This document shows, piece after piece, positions 1 to 10,816 of a stretch of DNA of 64,000 nt. The notes under the pieces are model-generated. The model was not told where the DNA came from and searched no databases. It worked only from the letters and a program-made list of their open reading frames with translations. The position numbers and the translations under genes are program-made. This stretch comes from Bombardia bombarda. Its lineage: Eukaryota > Ascomycota > Sordariomycetes > Sordariales > Lasiosphaeriaceae. Position 1 is the first letter of the stretch. Each line of letters opens with the position of its first letter. Location of the stretch: NCBI GenBank assembly GCA_030512295.1, contig JAULSR010000001.1:8579001-8643000 (forward strand). Direction: 5' to 3'.

Positions 1-3000
1 CACGATCTTTGACCACGATGAGCAGTTAAGGTACATTAGACATGTACAGGATACCTCTTACTTTGGTTGATTACCTCGAGATTAGCTGCCTTGACCGGAA
101 TGGCCACCCCTCTTGCAACTTTGACAAGATGTACACTTGTACCTGGATGGATACTGTTGAGCAGGTAGGGTAGGGTAGCTGAGGGTAGGTAGTGGCCAAG
201 CCAGTCGGACCGGGCTCTGCTTTCGGCCTTCTCACCGGCTACTTTCTAGCGCAGCGTGGTAGGTCTAAAATAAACTCGAGCTCTGCATTCACAAACCACA
301 AACTGGCCGGTCCACAGACCACAGCTGAAGATGTATGGTAGCAGCTGTGAGCAGTGGCTGTAGTCTAGTAGTAGGTACGGTAGTAGTATTAGTAGTGTGT
401 GTAGTGTTGCGGACTTCCCCTACTGCGGTCCCGGAGTATGATCTCTCTCCCTCAAGGCACTCTAGGTACACAGTATTGATGCCATGACAATGCATGGACC
501 TGGACTCGGAGGGCTGTCATGATGCACGATGACGGCTGTGCCGCTGCCACGGCCGCCGCTTGTGGCTCTGTTGCTCGCAGCAGGCAGTCGCAAATCGGAA
601 TGGACCGGGATCAGACAAAGACTCCATCACCGTATCGGCCCTCCGTATCAGTTGCATGCGGACATGTAGAGGTCGTCGGTATCTCATTAGTGAGATCATT
701 GCTCTCCCGTTCCTTGTTGTGATCAGCCTCAAAAAGTTCGGGTGTCGGGTGCCGTGCGATAAAGCCTCTCGAGGCGGGGGTCTGTCTGCTGCTGCTGGTA
801 GGGAAGAGGGAAGAATTGTTGGGCTGGGCTGGCTGGCTTGGCTGGCCTAGAACCAGAACTCACCGAGCCTCACCCAACGAGTCCACTGTGCACCCACTAC
901 GCCCCGGGGCTTGTTAGCAGCATCCACCATCCGATCCTTGGACTCTGGAGTGAGTGGACGTCGGCTTTTCCCCACGCTGGAGAACCACAATGCCCGGCAT
1001 GCCCGAAGTCCACCCCTCATTCACCCATGGACTTTCGGCTCCCGAAACCCCGCTGCCATCTTACATGAACATTATAAACACCAACGACCCTCTTCTTACA
1101 TCATGACGTGAATATTGTTGATTCTTCATTTCGCCAACGGTCGGCCACTCTTGAACAATACCCAACAGCCGCGGTTTGCATTCTTGCCAACTGAACTGTG
1201 GCGGTATTTTGCGCCAAGACGAGAGGTCAGAGAGGTCAAAGAGAAAAGGGCAAGAAGAGGAGGAGGTGCGAGCGCACTGTTTTGTTGAGTTTGTTGGTGC
1301 AATTGCTTGTTTGGTGGGAGCCAAGGGCACACACACACACACAGGCGCGCACACACACACCGTGTCTTGTTAGCGCCCACCATGAATTCACCATGAATTA
1401 GATTGGCCAGCTTTGCATGCCTTGGGCCATTTGCTGTCAAGCTGTGTAGGCAGCTTAGGTTGGGACGAAAGGAAAACGGTGCTCTTGTCAGCACTTCAGG
1501 CAGGATCCGAGGAAGGATGATTTAACAGTTAGGCAAGTCTGGTTAGGTAAACTTGTTCGGCTATTTACTGTCGGAGTCGGAGTTTCTCAGACCCCACACT
1601 ATCTAATTCGAGTCGGATGCTAAAGGTCGAAGATGGGAAAGAGCAAATGGAAAATGCCCCAAGACATACCTCTCAACAACATCTGCAGGTGCGGCCCTGG
1701 TCTTCCCTTCCCCGGCCCGCGGCACCCCGCCATCCCATTCACCCATTCACCAAAACGTCCACGTGCTGTGAAGAGTGATCAGCTCCTCGCCTACCCCCAG
1801 GATCTGCTGTTACTAGAGCTTAATCTCCTGGTGTAATTTCCACATGTTTAGCCATATCTCTTAACAAGCTGCCTCAACCGTTCTCATCAACGCTCCAACA
1901 ACATTGGGCAAAGTGCAAAGTGCAGAGAGTCCAGGCATCGCAAGGTTGCTTGGGGGCCGTCTTCGGTTAGCCAGGAACCGAGCCTGTCAAGCTGTTAGTG
2001 CACCTCTATAATCCACCATACTAAAATCGTGCCCCTGACTAGCAGATTTTAGCAGGTCACAGGCTCAGGTACTTCTCCCACACAGCATTGGTCCAGGCCC
2101 CCTACCCCCTAGGTTGGAGACGGGATCCCATGGCGGACTTTTGAGTGGATCGCAAAGTTTCACATCCCCATCTCGAATTCCCAGTGCGCGGCCAGCAGCA
2201 AAATTATCTCTAAAAGAACAAAATCCAACTCTTCCCGAACAGGTCTGCTGCCGTCAGTCCCGAGCCTTAGGTTATCATCTCTAAAAATATGTTTTGCACC
2301 TCCTCTCTGATCTCAACGATCTCTATTTCCCGCCCAGCGCACTTACCCAGTAGTTTTAATAGACAATACTATTTCTTCTGCGCTCGTTCCGCCCCCACAT
2401 TCCAACCTCAAACCCGTTCAACGGGGTTGATGAATCGCTTCCAGACTTTAGAGACTCTTGACTGGCTTGGCAACTGTATGACCCGCCCCCAGGACGATCC
2501 TCGCTAAGCGCCGCACAGGCAACACATCTGCCCTTCCAAAAGGATGTTACATACCAGGAAGGGGCTGCATCAACTGCCTCTGCTCTTGGCTTGCTTCAGT
2601 CAGGTCTCAATGCTGGGATACATCTTGTTCGCTGCGACTATTCTTGCTCTCTCTCAGAAGGGACGCGCAAGTCGCTGTTTCAATCCTTCGGGTATTTATC
2701 CTCTTCTTGCCCATTTCACAAGCCCGTGCATCTCGTCACCTCTTGGCTGTTTCCAGCGAGTGGTCAAGATCTAGGGATCTTGTTTCTGTTATTGCAACTC
2801 ATTGGCCTGAGCGAGTTGCCTGGCCTCTCGGTATTGATGTGAGCCGGAGCTAGAATCCTGATGGTGGAACACACCTTACTTGCCTCCTGGAACTCGTCCC
2901 CAACTACGCGGTACAAGTTTATCTGATATATACTGTCGTCGTTCTGCCTATTTTGTTCATTCGCTTTCTACCGGTCTATTCATCTCTTCGTCTATTCTTC

Positions 3001-3151
3001 CGAAGTCATCACCAGCATCCCGAGCTGTGCTCATCGCTTCCCTTCATAAAGGTCTGGCTACCTCCTTTTAGCTCTCATTATAATTCTTTTTAATTACCAT
3101 TCCCCCTCGAAAACACCGATATAAGAAAGCCCACCTAACCGACCAACAAAC
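1..3151. other. Intergenic region, no supportable gene
   Basis: All open frames here are short, overlap on both strands and match no family I recognise. The last 800 bases are rich in CT tracts and probably hold the promoter and leader of the secreted-protein gene starting at 3152. A CA microsatellite lies near 1.33 kb. Confidence 0.5.
1328..1360. repeat. CA-dinucleotide microsatellite
   Basis: Two runs of CA repeats are separated by GGCGCG. This is simple-sequence DNA in a non-coding stretch; its reverse reading creates the Cys/Val-rich spurious frames on the minus strand. Confidence 0.85.
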
Positions 3152-3822
3152 ATGCATCCCCACTCAATCCTCTCTACAACCGCCGCGCTCGTTGCCCTGG
3201 CCAGCGCCCTTCCCCTAAACATCAACCTCGGAGCCTACTCCCCCGCCCTTGTAGTCGGTGATGGCGCTATCTCGTTCGAAGAGGGCGGCGAGGCCGTCAC
3301 CAACCTCGTCGAGACCCTTCAGGGGGCCGCGGCTAGCAGCGGCGCCGCCGTTGCATCTGCCGCTTCCGCACCCGCAGCCGAAGACGTGACAGCAGGAATT
3401 GCTCAGGCGGCGGTAGTGCCCTCGTCTTCATCTCCCATTCTCATAGAGGTAAGTGACCGGTGGTCACTCAGATGACTTTTTATTGTCTAGCCAGTCCACT
3501 GACTGACCAAGTAAACCTACACTTTCCCCACACACAGGAGGCCGGATTCCCCATACCCGGCTCAAAGAGCAAGGAGCTCGACCCCCGAGTGCGGGACAAC
3601 ACCATCGCAGCTCGTGACGTTGAGGAAGAAGAGAAGCCTATAAAAGAAGCAGCCGCTGCCGTCCAAAAACGTCAGCCAGACCTGTCGGGCTTCGACCGCG
3701 CACTGACATTTGCCGAGGCCGCGCTCACAAAGGGCCCTGATATCCAGCTCGGCACTGGCGCCGAGGGCTCTGGTGTCGGTATCATTGTCGATAACCACCA
3801 GGCTGGTGACTTACCGCGATGA
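3152..3822 (+). CDS. Small secreted precursor with Kex2-type site
   Basis: There are two exons, 3152-3448 and 3538-3822. The 89-base intron has a GTAAGT donor, a CTGAC branch motif near 3502 and a CACAG acceptor, and the junction is in phase 0. The product is 193 residues. Residues 1-19 form a signal peptide ending in an Ala-rich region (ALASALP). An Ala/Ser-rich pro-region follows, then an acidic stretch at 127-132, then a Lys-Arg pair at 143-144 (VQKR followed by Q). The remaining 49 residues contain a Gly-rich patch (LGTGAEGSGVGI). There are no cysteines. The layout (signal, pro-region, dibasic site, short tail) is that of a Kex2-processed secreted protein. I recognise it only as a conserved-looking fungal secreted protein and assign no function. 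Confidence 0.8.
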
Positions 3823-4398
3823 TCAAAGCGTCTTAAATCACAACCATGACATATAAGATGACATCCGAGGAGGAAGAAGAGAAACAGAGGACATAGCTTG
3901 CCCCGTACAACACCAGATCTCAAAAAAAATAAAGCCAGCTCCAGTTGAAAACCTCCAGGACCAAGTCACAGATTCTTGAACACAATGTTATTCTCAAAAT
4001 CCAATACTCTTCTCACAACCAACCCTAGATAACCATGTACCTAAGCCATAGGAAAAACACCACTACTAAGAGCAGCGGACCTGCTAAAAAAGAATGCCCA
4101 AACGCACTCTAATCAACACCTTTGATACTACCGTCTTGATTCTTATGCCAAGTATCCATGTACCGTAACAGCTAAGTAATCTCCGCTGGTCCCCAAGGAA
4201 AGAAAGGGGGGAATAACGCCGTCCATCCATGCAATCAATTATTATACAAAAACTTCTGGATCAACCGAAGGTCGGCTCGCGCCTGTGACGTTAAAGCTCG
4301 TCGGGTATCTATGCCACACCTTCCACGTGTGTTACGCAAACTGCTCCTTCTCTTCCTCATTCTCTCTCTCTCCCTGTCATATACTTGTTCTTTAACTC
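3823..4398. other. Convergent 3' intergenic region
   Basis: This stretch lies between the 3' ends of the secreted-protein gene and BRF1. It holds AT-rich stretches suited to polyadenylation, such as AAAAAATAAAG near 3925. No gene is seen. Confidence 0.5.
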
Positions 4399-7023
4399 TC
4401 ACTCCTCATCGTAGTCATCCTCGCCAAAGTCGTCGCTACCGTCGTTGTCGGCAAAAGGATTAATGTCATCTTCGACAAAGGTCTCGTCTTCGTAGCCGTT
4501 CTCGCCACCATAGACGTGCGAAGCCTCGTAATCGTCTTCGTCTACAGCTTCATCGTCCTCCTCCCCAGTCGCCTCGGGTATAGGAGAACTGGCCTTATCT
4601 GCTTCGGTGGCTTCGATGGCTGCCGTGGGGGCGGTGGGCGGGGCGGTAGAGGGCGCCGTGGTCGCGGCCTCAGATACTGCTGGGCTCGGGCTGCCAAGGC
4701 CGTTGGCACGTGGGGGAGTGGGGTTCTCATCATCACTTCCATACTCGCTGCCGACAACGCTACCCAGTGCGCTATGGCTGCCTACAGAGCTCGCACCCCC
4801 ATAGGTGCTGCCGGGCCCACGGTTCGACAAGTCAAAGACCTGGCCAAGCCTGGAGTAGTCCAGCTTCCTGCTGATGCCGCGATTTTGCATCATATTAATT
4901 GCGGCCTCTTCGGCAGACTGAGCCGGGCTTGCACCCTCTCCAATGCGAGCCTTTTTGGCGCGGTTGCGCCGCTGCTTAGCTGGCTGATGCTCCGCCATCT
5001 TGGTCTCAAAGATCTTCTGCTGCACCTGGCGCATGTAATCCTTGTTGTGGTTGGCCCAAATCCGCTCCTTAATCTTGACCTCTTCTTCTCCCAATCGGCA
5101 GTACATAACCTCAGGATCATCCTTGAACTCATCTTCGTGGATGATGGGGTCGTCGGAAACCTTTGATCCATACGTATAACCAGGAGCCGGAAGCGTGTTG
5201 TTGCTGGCATCATTAGACACGGCCGGGGTTTCCTCGATTTCTTGTGCGCGACGCTCCTCGATGTCTTTCGTGACGACAGCAGAAGCTCCGATCAAAGCTG
5301 GATCATTCAGATGGCTTTCCATCTCCTTTTCGAGATTGGCCTCGTCCATCTCCCATTCTTGGTTGACAGGCATTTGGGGCTTGTTCTTTTTGCTTCGTCT
5401 GGTCGTTCTTGCTGATCCGCCGGCGTTTCCTTGGGAAGCCTTGCCGCCTTCTCGGCGCTTGGTCTTCATGCCGCCTGGGAGTTCAATGCCTTGAGCGGCA
5501 GCCATTGCCATCTCGCTGCTGGGGTCCATTTCAGAATCATCGGAATCGTCATCTCCATACTCGGATGCCAGGGCCTCCAGCTGGTCGTCCGGCTCGACAG
5601 CGGCAGTCACGATAATGGAGACATCGTGGGCATCTACTGTCTGCTCAGCCACCGGTTCGGGAGCTCTCTGTGGGAGGGGCGGGACAACAAAGCCGTCCTT
5701 GTCAAGGACAGGAGCGGGCGAAGCTGAAGCGGCAGGCGTCATCGTAGCTACGTCCTGGGCTAGCAGCGCTGGGTCGATGTTGGAGTCTTCTAATGACAAT
5801 GCGTTCGACTCGGTTCTAGGACGTTTGTCGCGATTTTGTTCGGCATCGTCCTGACCGGATTCTTGATCATCACCAGCTCCGACAGCCTCCCGTATCTTCC
5901 TCTTGCGGGTGGGGTGCTTCTCTTGCCACTCCTTTGACTGCTTGTAAACGAACGGAGGATCAAACGAGGGTGCATCCTTGTCAATCTGCTGCTGATTAAA
6001 TTCGGAAATGGTCAATTGTGCAGAGGGCACATTGGCAAACTCCTCCATACGCTCCTGGAGGGTGTTCATGGTGACTTTGGCGATGAAGACAACCTCTCTG
6101 ACGGTGCGGCGATAGTTATGGGCTCGAGCAGCCATGATAATGGCTGCCCCACAGATTCCGGCGGGCCTACGACCATGAGTGATGTTGTCGTGGCGCATGC
6201 GTGCAGCGATACGCACGGCTGCATCGGCGACCTTGTTGGTGTCATGGTAGAACTCGAGCTTGGTCGCAAAGCGGAAGATGAGATCCTCCAGGATGATGGG
6301 CTTGGTGCCCTCCCTCATATCCGGGAACTGACTAAGGAACTCTTTATAACCGCGACCGAGGAGAAAGACATCGGTCTTGATGAGATCAGCCAGGTCGATC
6401 AACATAACTCTATTGCTGGTATCCTTGCGACAGGCGGCGTAAAGGCAAATGGCGGCCACGTTATTCTTGCGGCGGCCCTGGACGAAGTTGTTGTTGGAAG
6501 CAACGCGATAGTAGCGGTACGCTGTATCAGCGAGCGTCTGGTTGATCCTGAGCTGCTGGGCGAATTGGCTCAAGAGTTGTTTACACTCCCGGAAACTGCG
6601 CTCTCTGGCCTCGCTCGCGCCTCCACCGGCGACTCGACGGAAGGCAAGGCCGCCCTGAGAGCGGACGCCTCCTTGGTCGGCAGCCATATAACTACCCTGG
6701 ACGATGGCAGCGCCGTTAGAGGACTCGCCGAACATGACCTCGGAGACAATGTTGCTGTCATCGGCGACTTGACCACAGTCTTGGCAGGTTCCGTCAACGA
6801 TGTTAGTGCTCTTGCATGCATTGTTGCCGCATTGGCGACGTGGTGCGTTTCTTGGTCTAGAGGCGGCGGCAGAAGCTACGGCGGCCACCGAGCTCTCTCT
6901 CACACGGCGTTCACGACTCTCCTCGCGGTTCATGATGCGGCGGACGGCATTTGGTTTCTTGGGCTTGGGCTTGCCCGCCGAGCCGCCGCCAAGCTTAAGC
7001 GGTATCCTGGCTGCGGCAGACAT
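4399..7023 (-). CDS. brf1: TFIIIB subunit BRF1
   Basis: This is an intronless gene of 874 residues. The start at 7023 is the first in-frame ATG; the open frame continues upstream without another ATG. BRF1 recruits RNA polymerase III to tRNA and 5S genes, bridging TFIIIC and TBP. An N-terminal zinc ribbon has cysteines at 65, 70, 80 and 83, preceded by a basic extension of about 60 residues that is longer than in yeast. Two TFIIB-type cyclin repeats cover roughly residues 135-310 (RINQTLADTAYRYYRVA; later GRRPAGICGAAIIMAARAH). A Brf1-homology segment lies near 625-680 (DDPEVMYCRLGEEEVKIKER), which binds TBP and DNA in the family. The C-terminus is acidic and disordered (DDFGEDDYDEE). The antisense strand carries a 355-codon open frame that is only a codon-bias shadow. 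Confidence 0.96.
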   Translation of the reverse strand: MSAAARIPLKLGGGSAGKPKPKKPNAVRRIMNREESRERRVRESSVAAVASAAASRPRNAPRRQCGNNACKSTNIVDGTCQDCGQVADDSNIVSEVMFGESSNGAAIVQGSYMAADQGGVRSQGGLAFRRVAGGGASEARERSFRECKQLLSQFAQQLRINQTLADTAYRYYRVASNNNFVQGRRKNNVAAICLYAACRKDTSNRVMLIDLADLIKTDVFLLGRGYKEFLSQFPDMREGTKPIILEDLIFRFATKLEFYHDTNKVADAAVRIAARMRHDNITHGRRPAGICGAAIIMAARAHNYRRTVREVVFIAKVTMNTLQERMEEFANVPSAQLTISEFNQQQIDKDAPSFDPPFVYKQSKEWQEKHPTRKRKIREAVGAGDDQESGQDDAEQNRDKRPRTESNALSLEDSNIDPALLAQDVATMTPAASASPAPVLDKDGFVVPPLPQRAPEPVAEQTVDAHDVSIIVTAAVEPDDQLEALASEYGDDDSDDSEMDPSSEMAMAAAQGIELPGGMKTKRREGGKASQGNAGGSARTTRRSKKNKPQMPVNQEWEMDEANLEKEMESHLNDPALIGASAVVTKDIEERRAQEIEETPAVSNDASNNTLPAPGYTYGSKVSDDPIIHEDEFKDDPEVMYCRLGEEEVKIKERIWANHNKDYMRQVQQKIFETKMAEHQPAKQRRNRAKKARIGEGASPAQSAEEAAINMMQNRGISRKLDYSRLGQVFDLSNRGPGSTYGGASSVGSHSALGSVVGSEYGSDDENPTPPRANGLGSPSPAVSEAATTAPSTAPPTAPTAAIEATEADKASSPIPEATGEEDDEAVDEDDYEASHVYGGENGYEDETFVEDDINPFADNDGSDDFGEDDYDEE

Positions 7024-8443
7024 GGTTGCTGGAGGGCGGGTTGTCGTCCAGCTAGTAGTAGAATAATGGTGGTTCGTGGATAGCTCGCGACAGTGGCAGA
7101 TTGCCGGGATGGAGGCTCGAGCAAAAGTGAGGCAAGTGAAGGGGCAAGTGATAATTGACGACAGGGTGGAGCACCAGGTGGGCAGCTCGTCCCCCACCAA
7201 TTTGCAGTGGGCGGCTGGTTGCCTCTCGGCTGTCGAAAGTCGTGCGTGCGTGCAGTTGAACAAGATATTCTGCTTCGTTGTCTCTTTTAATAGTTGACTC
7301 CTTTAATAGCTTCTCGCATGTAAATAAGCCAGGCGAGTTATATTATTGGTGAGATTGGCAAAGCGACGGGTGATACTGGTGATGGCGAAAGCGCGGTGCA
7401 GAAATCCGTGAGGGGCCCTTTTGGGTAGGAAAAAAAACAGAGGATGGTCAAGCGGGGTGAACGAGCACTGCACAAAAATTAAAACCCAGGAAGCTCGGGC
7501 CAACTTTGTTTGCCGGCGATTCTGAGACACGAGGAAGGGCGTAGGTTCGAATTGAAAGATGGGCGACAAATTGATTTTTTTTCAAAGTCATCAATAAAAC
7601 TGCTATAATACAACAAAGAAGACGATTATTGATAAATGGTCTTATCTACTGCTGCCTTTTTATACTTTCAGACAACAAAGTCATTAGTTTCTGTCCATTT
7701 TCTGCGAGAAAATAAACCTCTGGTATTGTTTGATTGAACGAACCTTAATGGGAAGTCAACTTGTCCAGTCGGCTAATCCTCGGCTGAGCACCAGGACCAA
7801 CCCCGCGTCCTCCCCAAAAGGTCCAAAAGGTGCAGCGGCCAAAACTGCCAAACCTGCCTAAACTTCGGGCGCTGTTGGTTGACAAAATACAAGGATTCAG
7901 CGCGGTCAACCTCAAGTGCCCGCCATGGCTTGCCATCCAACACAGCCCAGCCCGCCTAAACCTCGGCCACTGCTGGCTGAAGAAACGAGGGTTTAGGCGG
8001 TCAACTACACTGTAAACCCGCCTAAACCTCGGCGCTGATGAGTTTGTGGGTGAAAAGACGGGGGTCTGGCGCGGGCCGGCGGGCCGGCAACGTCACAGCG
8101 GGAGGTGCGGGGTGCATCTCTTGAGCTTCCAGGCCCCATGAGCAGGACTACACTAACATCCATAAAAGACCGGTCAAACAGTCACGGCGACGACCGCCAT
8201 GGCGAAGCCTTTCCCTCTTGGGTAGGCAAGTGTGTAAGTGCGTACGCGTGTGATGCGATGGCGTCAAGAAGAACCAACGAGAGCATCAATTTTTGTTATT
8301 TAAGCAGCAGCATGTCTCGTCTTTGTCTTGTTGTTCTGCTGCTTCTTGGTTCAGCACCTGCAACAGAAGCTTTGTCAAGGTACCCTAGCCTCAGCAACAG
8401 CATCAGCAACAGTCCCCACCAAGAAACCGCAACCGCCCCCACC
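7024..8443. other. Divergent intergenic region BRF1 / DUF1349 gene
   Basis: This 1.4-kb stretch contains both promoters. It also carries three related GC-rich repeat copies at 7856-8077. No separate gene is seen. The last 130 bases can be read as an in-frame leader of the downstream gene. Confidence 0.5.
7856..8077. repeat. Three degenerate direct repeats (GCCTAAACYTCGG units)
   Basis: Copies start at 7856, 7954 and 8020, each with GCCTAAAC(C/T)TCGG followed by a GCTG-rich segment. The first two also share the end GCGGTCAAC (7902-7910 and 7997-8005). The second copy contains the inverse motif GTTTAGGCGG at 7991-8000. Spacing is irregular (98 and 66 bases), so this looks like a decayed tandem or nested repeat, not a satellite. 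Its origin is unknown. Confidence 0.65.
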
Positions 8444-9280
8444 ATGAGCAGCACCACTTTCACCATCAGCGCGGCGCCCGACACCGACATCTGGCGCAAG
8501 CCCCCGACGCACGACGTCTTCAATGGTGCGTCGACTTTTCGTCTTAGCTTACTTGCCCTATCCCTTGATAAGTCTAGCGAGCGAGAGAGCCTCATCCGCC
8601 CTACCCAACAACTCCCTAACCCACTCCCTAGTCTAACCCATAGAAATGCCCAGGGTTATATTACACCCTAAAATAAAACCAACTAATCCTCTTCAACTTT
8701 AGCACCAACGGGCTCCCCACCGGGTACCAACTCCACTTACGGACCTCTTCCATCCTTTATCTCCGCGCACGCCTCCTTCTCCTTCGCCTGGAAGGAGCAG
8801 TACGACCAAGGCGGCCTGCTGCTCTCCTTCCGCCAGCGCAGCTCCTCTGCCCCGTGGTCAATCCCCGCCAAGTGGATCAAGACAGGCATCGAGTTCTACA
8901 ACGGCCAGCCCATGCTCTCCACCGTCGCCTGCGACAGGTGGGCCGATTGGAGCGTCACCCCCTTGACTACCGCTCCATCCAAGCAGCATGACACTAGAAC
9001 CGACGAGACAGAGACAGAGACCGAGACAGACGCCAAAAAGACCTGGACTACGCTCTTGATCCAAAAGGAAGGCGACGAGAACGGGGTCAGCCTCTGGGTT
9101 TACCACGTCCTCGCCAACGGCGACAAGGTACCCTTGCGTGAGATAACCTGGGTCTATGGCGATGCCGATCCCGGCCAGTGGGATCTCGAGGTTCTAGCTA
9201 TGGCCGCGAGGCCGGCCAAGACCACCACGAGCAGCCTCAAGGTTGAGGTCAAGGACATGGAGGTCAAATGGGCGACATGA
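8444..9280 (+). CDS. DUF1349 domain protein
   Basis: There are two exons, 8444-8525 and 8703-9280 (GTGCGT donor, ACTAAT branch motif, TTTAG acceptor, phase 1), giving 219 residues. The N-terminus has the family signature ISAAPDTDIWRKPP. It continues into a concanavalin-like beta-sandwich (FSFAWKEQYDQGGLLLSF, then KWIKTGIEFYNGQP, then ITWVYGDADPGQWDLEV). DUF1349 proteins are widespread small beta-sandwich proteins thought to bind carbohydrate; no reaction is established. An insert of charged Glu/Thr repeats (TETETETDAKK) sits mid-domain. I chose the start at 8444 from the ACCATGA context and the usual N-terminus. The frame is open to 8105, however, and an ATG at 8312 would add a signal-peptide-like leader. 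Confidence 0.88.
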
Positions 9281-10816
9281 TCTCCTTTACATCTGTATTT
9301 CCCATCTTATTTTACCCCAAAGTCAATGTAATTCATCTCATTTCACTATTCACGTAGCAAGCATGATGGAACAGGGAACAGCAAAGTGAGGTGGCCGACG
9401 TCTCCCATTAACCTAGCCCCTCAAGCGGGCGTAGAGCCAAACGGAATCGCGGGAAAGGAAATGGATGGCTGGCTGTTCCGCGCTCCTCTGGGGAGTCGCG
9501 TCAGACAGACAAAACAAATCCCCATCCCCTCCCCCGCGACCCGATCAAGTTATATGGTGTTTTTCTTTTTTTATCTTTTCGTCAGGTTCGTCAATCATCA
9601 TCAGTCATTACAAGGAATGAATGACCACCGCCAGTGGCTCTCCGCGCTGCAGCGTCAAATAACAAAAATGGGAAAGCAACCATGCAGGCCGTGCGTGACT
9701 TGTCCACAACCAATCACCCACTCAAAGTTTGTTTGTCCTTGACAAAGGAAAAGAAGTGCGTAAGTGTGTGTGTGTGAGAGAGAAAAGGGGTAGAGATGCG
9801 ATTTGTTAAAGGGCAGCGCCAAGGAATGAGAAGAAAACAGGAGGTTCGTGCCAAGCCTGTGGTTTCTCCTGCCTTTCTCTGTCCGAGCTGCTCGCCTTGT
9901 GTGTCCAGTCTGAAATGAGGTGCGTTGTGCAGTGAGGGTATATCCAAGCTTCCCCGTTGTACAGTGAATTTCTTCCAACGCCGCTGGCCCAGGAAAAAAA
10001 TATTCAAGACAAAAATAAAAGCTGAGAGTTCATACACCTGTTCCGTCCCAATCCCATAAAATCCAGCTGAAAGCAAATAGAGCACAAAAATGGAAACAAA
10101 CTTTGTGTTGGTTGTGTTTTGAGATGGTTTGTCGATGAAGTGCGGCAGATCGACGTGTTTGTGTATTATCAGTGGTTTGGACGGCGAGATGTCAGTAAGG
10201 AGACATGAATCTTCCCGATTTCACACGGCTCCTCCTTGGCTATTGTTCTTGTGCTGCTCTCTGCCATCATTCGACCAGCGAATAGTGCCAACCAATCTGA
10301 TGCAAATTCAGAAAAGCAACGAACGCCAGTTCCAGTGAAGCCAAAAAAAACCGGCCCAGTATCCCGAGGTATTGCAAAAACAGAGAATCAAGCAAAGAGA
10401 TAGGAAACGAGGAGAGCAGAGGGGGGCGCGAGCTGCATAATGTCCTTCCATGGACAGCTCTCATCGTATACCGGTAATTAAAGCCCCTCTCTCCACCCCA
10501 CAAATCTTGTATCAAAAATTGGTCGGCCAACCTCGTGAGAAGTGAAGATTTTCAGACGAATGAAAGATCTCCCAAATGGGTATTCCAATTTGATGCATGA
10601 TTGGGGAGTTTAGAAAAGACCAAAACGCCCGACGTTGAAAACAGCAACAGAAAACCGCAGTCCCGTTATCCCCTCAGTAAATTGCAGTCCAAGTAAGCCA
10701 AAAATCATCGCCCGTGTAATATTCTCGTTTTACGCCTCAGAAACGCCAGGGCCTGCTCCATGTGCCAATGTGCAGATCCATGTCGATGCCGCGAGGACAC
10801 CGACAATAAACTCTCT
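9281..10816. other. Convergent 3' intergenic region
   Basis: This 1.5-kb stretch lies between the 3' ends of the DUF1349 gene and the BTB gene. It holds a GT/GA-rich run near 9765 and several short frames without family resemblance. I see no gene. Confidence 0.5.

Noticed and set aside
165..195. GGTAGGGTAGGG run resembling a telomeric repeat
   Set aside because: It has only two or three imperfect units, is not TTAGGG, and single-copy sequence lies on both sides.
6016..7083. 355-codon plus-strand frame over BRF1
   Set aside because: It lies exactly antisense to the conserved zinc ribbon and cyclin repeats. Its composition is explained by GC-ending codons of BRF1.
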